Shown here in pieces: positions 54,440 through 64,000 of a stretch of DNA of 64,000 nt. The position numbers were made by a program, and so were the translations under genes. The notes beneath the pieces are model-generated. The model was not told where the DNA came from. It made no database searches and saw only the letters and a program-made list of their open reading frames with translations. Source of the stretch: Lucinisca nassula. Taxonomy: Eukaryota > Mollusca > Bivalvia > Lucinida > Lucinidae. The stretch spans positions 160,877,908-160,941,907 of the forward strand of contig OY757011.1 of NCBI GenBank assembly GCA_963580285.1. Direction: 5' to 3'. Position 1 is the stretch's first letter. Every line of letters starts with the position of its first letter.

Positions 54440-56432
54440 CATCTGCTTGACAACGCCTCGATACCTGTTGCTAAGCAACTGTCGTCAAACCTCTGCATTC
54501 ACGGCACCCTCAAACTCGTATAAACTGTCAAGACAGAATCCCCTTCATGGTTCTTTCAACTTTTTGAACAGATCAAAGTTAAGGGGAGACAAATCTGATG
54601 AGTACGAGGGATGTTCAAGCACTTCCCAGCCATATTCTTCCTACAGCTCCTTGACAACCTTACTTTTGTGTGGTGACTTGTTGTTGTGCAAAATTAGCGG
54701 CTTGCAGTTTTTGAGTTCTGATCGCTTGCTGTTTAATGCTGAACGAAGTATTGTTCTAAGATACATTGCATAGTATTCTTTATTAACTGTTTGTCCCGTT
54801 GGTACCTGATGTGAGGTAAGTAAGCCAATATAATCGTACGCAAATATCAACATCTTGGGATTATTCTGACTTCAGCGAAAATTTCCTGGTCTTGCCAAAC
54901 TTTTAGTATGCCATTCTTTGACTTTTTAATTCTGTTTCAAAAGAACGTATCCAAGTTGCATCGATTGCCACTGTTTTTGAAGCATTTCATCTCCTTCTTC
55001 CCCATACCTATGTAGGAGTGAGCGAGTGATTTTCACCCGATGGTGTTTTTCTGATTCCGACAGCATGTGGGGCACCCACCTAGCCGCAAACTTTCTCATT
55101 TTCAAACTTTCAGTCAGAACTGAATGTGCTGGCCCATGGCTTATATCCAGTTCATGAGCTATCTCACTGCATGTATATCTTTGATCATTGTTCAGTAGTT
55201 TCGCTACTTTTTCTACATTTTCACCATCTGTTGCAGACAAGAATTCCGCCGAAGGCTATGTCACGCCTGTGAGGGCACAAAGTCACCGAACCATGAAATC
55301 TAGGGCAAGGACAAATATTTATGCTTCCATGAAAGTTGCCATTCCTAGATGCAAGCTTGTACCAAATATCATTTATAAAGCTCTAATAGTTCTTGAGAAA
55401 TGAACTAAAACATTAGGTTGAACACTAGGGTTGATGCAATAGTTCACTAAGTCAGAGGACCATGAAATTTAGGTCAAGGTCAAATATGGATGCTTGCATT
55501 TAAGTTGCCATCCACAGATACAAGTTAGTACCAAGTATCAATAATGAAGCTCTTATAGTTCTTGAGAAATAAACTTGACCATTTGGGGGAACGCTAGGAT
55601 GGTCGCAATATTTTACAAAGTCAATGAGCCATGAAATGTAGGTCAAGGTTAAATATGGATGCTTGCATTTATGTTGCCATCCACAGGTAAAAGTTTGTAC
55701 CAACTATCATTAATGAAGCTTTTATAGTTCTTGAGAAATAAACTTGAACTTTTGGGTGAACGCTACGGTGGTCGCAATATTTTGCAAAGTCAGTGAACCA
55801 TGAAATGTAGGTCAAGGTCAAATATGGATGCTTGCATTTAAGGTGCCATCCACAGATATAAGTTTGTACCATATATCATTGATGAAGCTCTTATAGTTCT
55901 TGAGAAATAAACTTTAACCTTTGGGTGAACGCTAGGGTGGTCGCAATATTTTACAAAGTCAGTGAACCATGAAATGTAGGTCAAGGTCAAATATTGATGC
56001 TTGCACTTAAGTTGCCATCCACAGATACAAGTTTGTACCAAATATCATTAATGAAGCTCTTATAGTTCTTGAGAAATAAACTTGAACCTTTGGGTGAATG
56101 CTAGGGTGGTCGCAAAAGTTGACGCCTTGACAAACAGACAGACGGTAGGACGAACGGACGAACAGACGGAAAACCGGCACCTATATCCCGCCATGCTAAT
56201 AGCAGGCGTGACAAAAATGACCTTCCGAACAGGTGCTTTTTGCTAACCTCGCTTCTCGCATTTTTAAATTCATGTACCCAATTTTGCTGATGGTGCTATA
56301 TGTAAGTACAGATGTTGGAACAACTTCTTGAAGAGGGTTTAGATTCTCGAGTGTGCTTTTTCCATGCCTAGATTCTGTCTTAATATATGATATTTGTTCC
56401 TCTCGCATCAATGTGAGAGCACAGTCCGCCAT
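54440..56432 (-). pseudogene. Mariner transposase relic M1, split by a tandem-repeat element
   Basis: Minus strand. The N-terminal part (56217-56432) starts MADCALTLMREEQISYIK. The continuation (54926-55237) has SATDGENVEKVAKLL, the second helix-turn-helix ELDISHGPAHSVLTESL and ARWVPHMLSESEK, all mariner landmarks. After a frame break comes AIDATW (first Asp region) and VNKEYYAMYL. The motif normally HDNA reads HNNK, so the second catalytic Asp is lost. A 979-bp pearl/HINE-like element sits between the two parts. No clear TIRs were found. Confidence 0.85.
55238..56216 (+). mobile_element. Pearl/HINE-like element P8, inserted in mariner M1
   Basis: 979 bp. It starts CAAGAATTCCGCC, has GTCACGCCTG near its left end, about five tandem units with a 169-bp period (markers at 55288, 55457, 55626, 55795, 55964), and ends in a small hairpin (GCCATGCTAATAGCAGGC) followed by GTGACAAAA. 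CACGCCTG and CAGGCGTG are subterminal inverted repeats. Deleting 55238-56216 rejoins the mariner frame at GHSATDG, consistent with insertion between two T residues without target duplication, as known for Helentrons. Confidence 0.8.
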
Positions 56433-56498
56433 TATGTTACTAAAAATGACGTCACATGAATATTACGTCATGTAACGTGAATTTTTCTTGCGCAATCT

Positions 56499-57125
56499 TT
56501 GCACGAGATTTTGGTCAACCATCATGCCAAGTTTAAGTACATACGTCAATTAATGAAGCGGACCATGAGTATCAAGAAGGTAATGTATGCCATATTCTTT
56601 TCAAATCAGGGCCCTGCTATTCAGATTGCTGAGCCTAAAGGCAAATCTGTAAATGCCAAGTTTTACAATAATAAAGTTCTTCGAAAATTGAAGAAATATT
56701 TCAAAGAACGAAGACCCGCAACTGGTTTGGCCAATGTCAGATTGCTACATGACAATGCGTCATCGCACAAGGCGTTCAATGTGCAAGACTATCTGAAGCA
56801 GGAAAAGGTTGTTGAACTCCCTCTACCCCCGTATTCCCCTGACCTTGCCCTGTGTGACTTTTTTTTTGTTTCCGCGGCTGAAAAATAACTTTCTGGTCGA
56901 AAATTTGTACAGTGCAAACACCTCAGTTCTGCAATATTCCAGTGCCTTCATAGTATACCTCGAAAAGACTACCAAAATGCATTCAATCATTGAATCAGAA
57001 GACTGAAAGTTTGTATATCTGTTAAAGGGGAATACTTTGAAGGGCCAAAATAAATTTTTCATCGAAATCTATCACGGAATCATTTTTATGAGCTTAGTTG
57101 CATTCATATTTGAACAGTCCTCGTA
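56499..57125 (+). pseudogene. Mariner transposase relic M2, 5'-truncated
   Basis: Plus strand, C-terminal half only. It shows the block AEPKGKSVNAKFYNNKVLRK, then LLHDNASSHKAF and LPPYSPDLALCDFFF, where the two Asp residues have 34 residues between them (DD34D). A frameshift follows near 56875, and further on GEYFEGPK near 57030-57055 is a typical mariner C-terminal motif. The right end may be the GAACAGTCCTCGTA sequence near 57114. It differs from M1 and M3 in sequence, so it is a separate lineage. Confidence 0.82.
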
Positions 57126-57294
57126 ATACACAAAAATAAACGAAAATAGCAGACTCGGTTTTATTGAGTCTGTTCATGACCAGTACAGCAGCCTTTGTGT
57201 GATCAGCAAAGAATACGACCAGACTGTGTGCACATGACTATGTATGACTCTGAAGTGGCATAGCACATACTGTTTCGCGGTATATTGTACTATT

Positions 57295-57560
57295 TACCAA
57301 GTTTCAGATGAATTGGTAAAAACTTGAAAAGGAAAGAGTATCCCGAAATGCGTATGCATAAAATTCTGTAATTTTGCTTGAATTTGTGGACTGCACCTCC
57401 AAAACCACCTCAGTCTTACTATTCACCATGCTTCAGCTTGACCGGATGCAAAACTTTTGTCACAGTTGAAGTACATGTATCTGAAAACGAAAACCTTCAT
57501 GGACAGAAAGCAGGACCATAACATCATATGTCCCATTTTTCCAAACAGACATAAAGGTTA
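57295..57560 (+). repeat. P3-type tandem element remnant
   Basis: ACCATGCTTCAGCTTGACCG, CTGAAAACGAAAACCTTCAT and GTCCCATTTTTCCAAACAGAC match one unit plus right end of P3. Confidence 0.65.
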
Positions 57561-57633
57561 AAGTATATGCTATAAGTGTGCATGCTCTTTTCAGCACACA
57601 CCAATAATATTCAAGCATATTAAACACAAATTA

Positions 57634-57775
57634 ACCTTTATCCTGCTGAAAAAGACAATCCCTATCTTTGTAAACATTATAGATTCAGATCAGAAGCCAT
57701 CTGATTAGCACTTACACTGTTTGTCATTCAGTTTCATTCACCTTAACTACACATCAGTTATTATACTTTTTGTGA
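57634..57775. repeat. Family-C fold-back, partial
   Basis: TTAACCTTTATCCTGCTGAA left end; core GATCAGAAGCCATCTGAT (about 57670-57723); the right end is missing. Confidence 0.65.
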
Positions 57776-57839
57776 TTAAGAGGGACAAATTGCTGACTTG
57801 TGTTTATTTACCCATATCTGACAATTGAATCTTCCACTT

Positions 57840-58010
57840 AATAATTTTGGTTTGGTCCATTTCTAAGAATAGGGTTATCAGCTTTGAGTCTTACAAAAAT
57901 GTAAGTACTTGGAGCAAACAGTGTAGACCCAGATCAGACTCCACATTCTGTGGAATCTGATAAGAGTGATCTGGGTCTGCACTGATTGCTTATGTCCACC
58001 AAATGGGTTA
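57840..58010. repeat. Fold-back with B-type core
   Basis: GCAAACAGTGTAGACCCAGA to ATCTGGGTCTGCACTGATTGC (57911-57985); a short GAGTGATC insertion lies beside the loop. Confidence 0.65.
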
Positions 58011-58091
58011 AGGAACTATATGTATATGCTCTTTATGCTGACTCTGGACATGTTTGGTTCAAGTACAAGTTGCACCTGACCTTGTGCTTAA

Positions 58092-58313
58092 CCCATTTTG
58101 TTCTGGAAACCCAAAAGGAGTAATTGGCCCAGATCAGACAATGCAGAAAGTGGCATCTGATCAGGGCCTACACTGCTCGCTGTTTGCAAAACGTTCTGCC
58201 AATTTCCAATCAAATTTTGAAGAAAACTAAAAAACCACAACCTGACACCCCTAAATTTTGAAAATGTCTCCAACTATATATAAGGAGGAAGATTCCTTTT
58301 GGTACAAAATGGG
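58092..58313. mobile_element. Family-B fold-back, TTAA-flanked
   Basis: 222 bp, TTAA at 58088-58091 and 58314-58317. Starts CCCATTTTGTTCTGG, ends GGTACAAAATGGG. Part of the left core arm is deleted. Confidence 0.87.
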
Positions 58314-58525
58314 TTAATAATTTTTTTTATGATCCTAGCTAACTGTGCCCTTATGATGACAAATACAGAAAAAAATACACCATCAGTTTACCAAGTCCAG
58401 GTGATGAACACCCCTCTAAACCCCTCTTTATACAGGGGACATTCAATATTTTTCTTATATTTGCTCAAATACATAATTTCCGTTTGGAAATATAACAGAA
58501 TGCACTAAGTCCCAGGTAAGGCTGG

Positions 58526-58908
58526 CACAATTAATCGGATAATCGATTTCGATCGATAAATTCCTAAAAAATGATTATCATCACTGATTTGCTTGCAATC
58601 AATTATTTGATAAATACAATTTGCTACCCGAAGTTGCACCTTAAATAACTGTATGAGTGGCGAACAGTGCAGACCAAGACGAGACGCCGCGTTCTGCGGC
58701 GTCTCATCTGGGTCTACACTGTTTGCTCATGCCTGTCTGTTAAAATACATATGGCAAAGTACAGTATATGGTAGGAGTCATGCTCAGACAGAAAGCCAGA
58801 CAGGTAAAAGTATGACCAAATCTTCTGTTATCACTAATCGATTATCGATCACAATGACAGGAATGATAACCGATTATCTATTCAGCTCCTATTAGCCAGC
58901 CCTAGTCC
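58526..58908. mobile_element. Long fold-back around a core hairpin
   Basis: GGCTGGCACAATTAATCGGA and TAGCCAGCC ends with TAATCGATT/CGATTATC arms. In the middle, 58660-58727, is GCGAACAGTGCAGACC to GGTCTACACTGTTTGC around GAGACGCCGCGTTCTGCGGC. Confidence 0.75.
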
Positions 58909-59450
58909 CAGGGGAAATGGTGTTACTGATATGTGGCCTTTTATTGCAGAACTTATGGCATCATTCAAGTGACTTAATGAGTAATAAGCAAGTCATCTAA
59001 TCAGGATGTACACTGTTTGCAAGGTTGGGTAAGGGTGGTTTTAACCCGCAGTTAAAACCGCCCCAGTCAATACTCCCAGAGTGGTCAATACTAGTCAATA
59101 CCGGTCGATTGAAAAACTGAGTGGTCAATTGCATATTTTCAGTATTGAAATGCCAAAGCTACTAAAACTAGTCTGTTGAAGTTTTGGACTCTGTTGGAGG
59201 CTGATCCTTTGAGGTTCTGATGTTATTTCTTCAAGTGGCCTCTTACATGTAGCAATACCTTCTGGATTTTTTAGCCCTAGGCATTTTGTCTATGACTCAT
59301 CAGCCCCAAGATCTTAGCACTAAATTCAATATTACAGTCTTTGCACCTTGCGCTGTTTCTTCTTTTGTCTTCCAAAATAGTGAAGAAGTTCTAGATTGGA
59401 TCTTTATGTTTCATGCACTTTTCACACCTTAGTAATAGCTTGATCATAAG
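58909..59450. other. No gene established
   Basis: Minus-strand reading shows ARCKDCNIEFSAK with a C-x2-C pair, a faint zinc-finger resemblance near 59290-59370, broken by stops. It could be an old hAT-like or zinc-finger relic; support is weak. Confidence 0.3.
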
Positions 59451-59453
59451 ATA

Positions 59454-60918
59454 CGAGGGTAGGCTGAAAAGTTCTGAGCCTGACCAAGAAGCAGGCATTG
59501 AACAGCCATGAAATTTTGTAATCATTAAATCCAAACCTTTATCACTTGATTTGACTCAAATGAGTTCAAGTTTACCTGCAATAACATAGAAATTCTAGAC
59601 TTTGAAAATTGATACTAGCACGTTTTTGAGAAAATGGACAAAATCTGGCATTGTGGTGTCATCAATTACCTCCATAAAAAGGGGTTAGCTCCTAAGGACA
59701 TTCATGCCGACATGGTTGCTACATTAGGGGATGATGCTTCTTCGTATGCAACCGTGAAAAGGTGGGCAGCAAATTTTAAGATGGGCAAGGACAGCCTTGA
59801 AGATGATGACCGGTGTGGATGACCCACTACGGCAACAACTGAGGAAACAATCAGCCAAGTGCACAGGGCCGTGATGGATGACAGGCGTTTAACTGTGAAT
59901 CAGTTAGCTAACACTGTTGGCATCTCCCGTGAACGAGTAGAGAACATTCTACACAGTGAATTAGGAATGTTGAAGGTTTCCGCCAGATGGGTGCCACGGC
60001 TTTTGATGCCTGACCAAAAGTTGACCAGACTGAACCTGTCACAAGCCAACTTGGCTATTTTTGAAGCAGACCTAGATGGTTTTCTTGACCGTTTTGTCAC
60101 TCAGGATGAGTGTTGGGTTCATCACTTTGAGCCAGAGACCAAAAGACAATCCATGCAATGGAAGCAACCTGGCTCACCCCCTCCAAAGAAGACAATGGTC
60201 GTCTCCTCTGCAGGGAATGTGATGGCATCAGTGTTCTGGGATGCCAAGGGTATAATATGCATAGATTACCTCCAAAAGGGCAGAACAATTAATGGGGAGT
60301 ATTATGCTGATCTGCTAAAACAACTGCGAAAAGCAATTAAGGCTAAACAACCTGGAAAATTGACAAAAGGGGTCTTGTTCCATCAGGACAATGCGCCTGC
60401 TCATAAATTGGTTGTCGCAATGGCTGCTCTGCATGACTGTGGCTTTACACTTGTAAATGGGGAGTATTATGCTGATCTGCTAAAACAACTGCGAAAAGCA
60501 ATTAAGGCTAAACAACCCGGAAAATTACAAAAAGGGTCTTGTTCCATCAGGACAATGCGCCTGCTCATAAATCGGTTGTCGCAATGGCTGCTCTGCATGA
60601 CTGTGGCTTTACACTTGTCGAATCACCCTCCGTATTCACCGGATCTAGCTCCATCAGATTATTTCCTGTTTCCAAACATGAAAAAGCACTTGGCTGGGCA
60701 GCATTATCGGTCAGACGAGGAGGTGATAGCTGCTGTGGACTGGAGGAGTTTTTCAGGGACCAAGATGAGACCTTCTATACAACTGGGATCCAAGGACTCC
60801 AGCATCGCTGGAGGAAGTGTGTGGACAGGAAGGGAGACTATGTTGAAAAATGAGGCACTTTCAGCATGGACAAACCATTGGAACTTGGTCAGACTCAGAA
60901 CTTTTCAGCCTACCCTAG
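59454..60918 (+). mobile_element. Mariner (DD34D) element M3 with 32-bp TIRs
   Basis: The 1465-bp element is flanked by TA (59452-59453 and 60919-60920). Terminal inverted repeats at 59454-59485 and 60887-60918 match at 30 of 32 bases. It carries a mariner transposase pseudogene. Removing one copy of an internal 165-bp duplication leaves about 1.3 kb, the usual mariner size. Because the TIRs are nearly intact and the coding region broken, it is probably a fairly young but dead copy. Confidence 0.93.
59634..60853 (+). pseudogene. Mariner transposase, broken by stop, duplication and frameshifts
   Basis: The reading frame starts with ATG at 59634, and the N-terminal helix-turn-helix part ends at TGA 59820-59822, where an Arg codon of the SGRP-like motif is expected. 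The same frame resumes with TTATTEETISQ. First catalytic Asp is in TQDECWVHHFEPETK. The second Asp is in HQDNAPAHK and the third in YSPDLAPSDYF, 34 residues apart when read across frames. Bases 60291-60455 are repeated at 60456-60619 with one base lost, which shifts the frame. Another shift follows near 60740; the C-terminal GDYVEK ends at 60853. Confidence 0.9.
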
Positions 60919-60960
60919 TACTATATAGATTGCAGATAAATAAAAAAATCACATATTAAG

Positions 60961-61390
60961 AATAAAGCCTGGTATCAGTGTATAATACCCCTATTAGGGT
61001 CATGTGATTGGTCACTTTGGCAACTAGATCTTTGCCACACCCACTGCAGTGGCATGGGACAGCTTTTACACCTTTTAATCTGTTTTGACAGCAATTTGCA
61101 GACACTTAAATATACTAAGTAGTACTTCAAAGACATTAGTGAATCTTCAAACATTGTTTGGTTAATTAATTATAGCCTTTTACAGATGAAGTACTTCACA
61201 GGCCTAAAGATTAATCACAAGTGCATTTCATGTTTTGTCACTATGTGTATGTGCCAGTTATCTGCAATAACATCAAAATTATATGTGAACTGCTTTTTGA
61301 TGTAACCTTTAGAATTTTATGATCAAAGATTATGTTAACAGGTTAAATATTATAATTGATATTTTCAAGTTTAAGAGGGAAGAAGACTGG
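60961..61390. other. No gene seen
   Basis: A+T-rich sequence downstream of mariner M3, no supported feature. Confidence 0.45.
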
Positions 61391-61417
61391 AGAGAGAGAG
61401 AGAGAGAGAGAGTAGAG

Positions 61418-61469
<52 letters not shown>

Positions 61470-61470
61470 G
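61391..61470 (+). repeat. (GA)n microsatellite
   Basis: About 80 bp of AG dinucleotides with a few GGAG interruptions. Confidence 0.97.
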
Positions 61471-61677
61471 TGAGTGGTTGAATCTGGGACAACTATTCTT
61501 CTTTTCTGGCCTTTCATACATGATAAATTCAGTTTATTCATATTCCTGTATTAAAATCAAAATATGAACAATGATCTAACATTTTAAGTAATAAAGGATA
61601 ATTGTAAACTGATTAAAACTAGAAATGTTTTCAGAGAAAAGCAATGACCCCCAGCCCCCACCATAAATATATCTTAA

Positions 61678-61897
61678 CCCATTTAGTACCGGAAACCCCT
61701 AAACAGGTACCCTGGCAAACAGTGCAGGCCCAGATCAGACGCTGCAGAACACGGTGTCTGATCAGGGCTTACACTGTTTGCAAAAAGTTCAGCTATTTCA
61801 CACTAGTTTTTTATGAAAACACAACCTGACACCCCTAAATTTTGAAACGGACTCATGCTTTATATAAGGTTGAAGATTCCATTTGGTACAAAAAGGG
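61678..61897. mobile_element. Family-B fold-back, TTAA-flanked
   Basis: 220 bp, TTAA at 61674-61677 and 61898-61901. Starts CCCATTTAGTACC and ends GGTACAAAAAGGG; core at 61715-61781. Confidence 0.88.
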
Positions 61898-62015
61898 TTA
61901 AAGACCCATTTGAATTTAATAACTAGGTTAAAGTCACCAAAATGTAAGCTACAAACAAGCCATTTTTGGCCCAAAACTGAAAGTTTTCGCGGGAGCCTGT
62001 GACCTTAAAAAAAAA

Positions 62016-64000
62016 CAAGAGGACCATGATGGCCCTGGATCGCTCACCTGATCCATAGAGTAACAAGTGGGCCACGGGGAGGGCCATTATTGACCCTAGG
62101 GTTACAACGTGCATAATGTTGAGGGAGGTCTAAAAAGGTGAAGCTTCATACCAAATATCAACAAAGGCAATAATTTGAACAATCTTGGCAAAGGTCCACT
62201 AGATGAAGCTACACACCAAATATCAAAGACCAGAGCCTTGCGGTTTCAGAGAAGATAATATTTTTTAAGCTATTCCCTACATAAGACTATGTAAAACCAA
62301 ATGGCCCAGGGGCGGGGGCATTTTTGGCCTTAGGGCTATAATTTAAACAATCTTGATAAAAGTTTCACTAGATGAAGCTTCACACCAAATATCAAAGCCC
62401 TGGGCCTTGCTGTTTCAGAGAAGAAGATTTTCAAAGATTATCTCTATATAAGTCTATGTAAAACCAAAAGCCCCCGGCGGGGGCATTTGTTGCCTTAGGG
62501 CTATAATTTGTTCAATCTTGGTAGAGGTCCACTAGATGAAGCTCCATACCAAATATCAAAGACATGGCCTTGCAGTTTCAGAGAAGAGGGTTTTTAAAGA
62601 TTTCCCTGTATAAGTCTTTGTAAAACCAAAGGGTCTCGGGCGGGGGCATTTTTGGCCCCAGGGCTATAATTTGAACAATCTTGATAGAGGTCCACTAGAT
62701 GAATTTTCACACCAAATATCAAAGACCTAGGCCTTGTGGTTTCATAGAAGAAGATTGTTAGAGATTTTCCCTTTATAAGACTATGTAAAACCAAAGAGCC
62801 ACCAGGCGGGGGCATTTTTAGTCTCAGGGCTATAATTTGAACAATCTTGGTAGAGGTCCACCAGCTGAAGCTTCATACCAAATATTCAAGACCTAGCCTT
62901 GTGGTTTCAGAGAAGATTTTTCAAGGTTTTCCCTATATAAGTCCATGTAAAACCAAAGGGCCCCGGGCGGGGGCATTTTTGGCCCCAGCACTATAATTTG
63001 AACAATCTAGGTAGGGTTCCACTAGATGAAGCTTCATACCAAATACCAAAGACCTAGGCCTTGCATTTTCAGAGAAGAAGATTTTTAAAGATTTTCCCTA
63101 TATAAGCCTATGTTAAACCAAAGGGCCCCTGGGCGGGGGCATTTTTGGCCCCAGCACTATAATTTGGACATTCTTGGCAGGGGTCAACTAGATGAAGCTT
63201 CATACCCAATAGCAAAGACCTGGGCCTTGCAGTTTCAGAGAAGAAGATTTTTAAAGATTTTCGATAAATAAACCCATGTGAAACCAAAGGGCCCTGGGGC
63301 GGGGGCATTTTTGGCCCCAGCACTATAATTTGAACAATCTTGGTAGGGGTCCACTAGATGAAACTTCATACCAAATATCAAAGGCCTGGGCCTTGCAGTT
63401 TCAGAGAAGAAGATTTTTAAAGATTTTTCCTTTATAAGCCCATGTAAAACCAAAGGGCCCCCGGGGTGGAGGTATTTTTGGCCCCAGCACTACAATTTTA
63501 ACAACCTTGGTAGGGGTCCACTAGATGAAGCTTCATACCAAATATGAAAGACCTGGGCCTTGCGGTTTCAGAGAAGAAGAGTTTTAAAGATTTTCCCTAT
63601 ATAAGCCCATGTAAAACCAAAGGGCCCCGAGGCGGGGGCATTTTTGGCCCCAGCACTATAATTTGAACAATCTTGGTAGGAGTCCACTAGATGAAGCTTC
63701 ATACCAAATATCATAGACCTGGGCCTTGCAGTTTCAGAGAAGAAGATTTTTAAAGATTTTCCCTATATAAGCCCATGTAAAACCAAAGGGTCCCCGGGCG
63801 GGGGCATTTTTGGCCCCAGCACTATAATTTGAACAATCTTGGTAGGGGTCCACTAGATGAAGCTTCATACCAAATATCAAAGACCTTGGCCTTGAGGATT
63901 CAGAGAAGAAGATTTTTAAAGATTTTCCCTATATAAGCCCATGTAAAACCAAAGGGCCCCAGGGCGGGGGCATTTTTGGCCCCAGCACTATAATTTGAAC
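62016..64000 (+). mobile_element. Pearl/HINE-like tandem element P9 (left part)
   Basis: Starts AACAAGAGGACCATGATGGC then GATCGCTCACCTGATCC. Eleven units of about 163-169 bp follow (CACTAGATGAAGCTTCATAC markers from 62198 to 63852). Units after about 63000 are much more alike than the first ones. The right end lies beyond the window. Confidence 0.87.

Noticed and set aside
59100..59450. Possible zinc-finger (hAT-like) relic on the minus strand
   Set aside because: Only a C-x2-C pair and a short stretch; several stops and no downstream transposase motif.

Overview
This is a repeat-saturated stretch of an animal (metazoan) nuclear genome, most likely a bivalve mollusc. The reasons are a spliced, intron-rich animal gene, several tRNA-derived and other SINEs, and many copies of tandem-repeat elements resembling the 'pearl'/HINE (non-autonomous Helentron) elements known from bivalves, mixed with very dense short fold-back MITEs. 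There are no bacterial-style operons, rRNA genes or CRISPR arrays. The assignment to bivalves is an inference from repeat content.

Two host genes are supported. (1) 27000-31176, + strand: a complete three-exon gene (103, 216 and 188 coding nt; GT-AG introns, both phase 1) encoding a 168-residue four-pass membrane protein that I recognise as MOSMO, the modulator of Smoothened in Hedgehog signalling. (2) 50337-53595, - strand: the last two coding exons (333 and 224 nt, phase-1 junction) of a coiled-coil protein I do not recognise; its 5' exons were not found and probably lie beyond 64000.

Region by region: 1-1325 end of a tandem-repeat element with a nested SINE; 1323-8340 fold-back elements, a ~300-bp SINE (called S1 here), a hairpin element and its second copy, and a TA-flanked element packed with short palindromes; 8559-10332 a complete pearl/HINE-like element; 10340-12920 decayed repeats; 12935-14960 a 39-bp minisatellite with a 312-bp higher-order repeat; 15856-20550 MITEs, tandem elements, S1 copies and a 766-bp element repeated at 42457-43235; 20985-24360 a triplicated ~0.5-kb unit joined by large palindromes; 24455-24616 (AC)n and poly-C; 24690-26540 fold-backs and nested insertions; 27000-31176 MOSMO; 31300-39300 fold-backs, SINEs and a ~235-bp repeat; 39323-41475 two tandem-repeat elements; 41690-44220 fold-backs; 44220-45770 a 30-bp minisatellite with two datable insertions; 46500-53595 fold-backs and the coiled-coil gene; 53602-57560 two mariner relics, one split by a pearl/HINE-like element; 57600-61900 fold-backs and a third mariner with 32-bp TIRs; 62016-64000 a homogeneous ~166-bp tandem array related to the array at the window's left edge.

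Repeat family labels used below are mine: fold-back (FB) families A, B, C, D, E, F, G, K, L, M, N, O; SINEs S1, S2 and tRNA-type T; tandem-repeat elements P; mariners M1-M3. Two observations stand out. Several FB families with different ends carry one related central hairpin core. Also, every 3' splice site I could locate (four of four) has a transposon end within about 7-50 nt.
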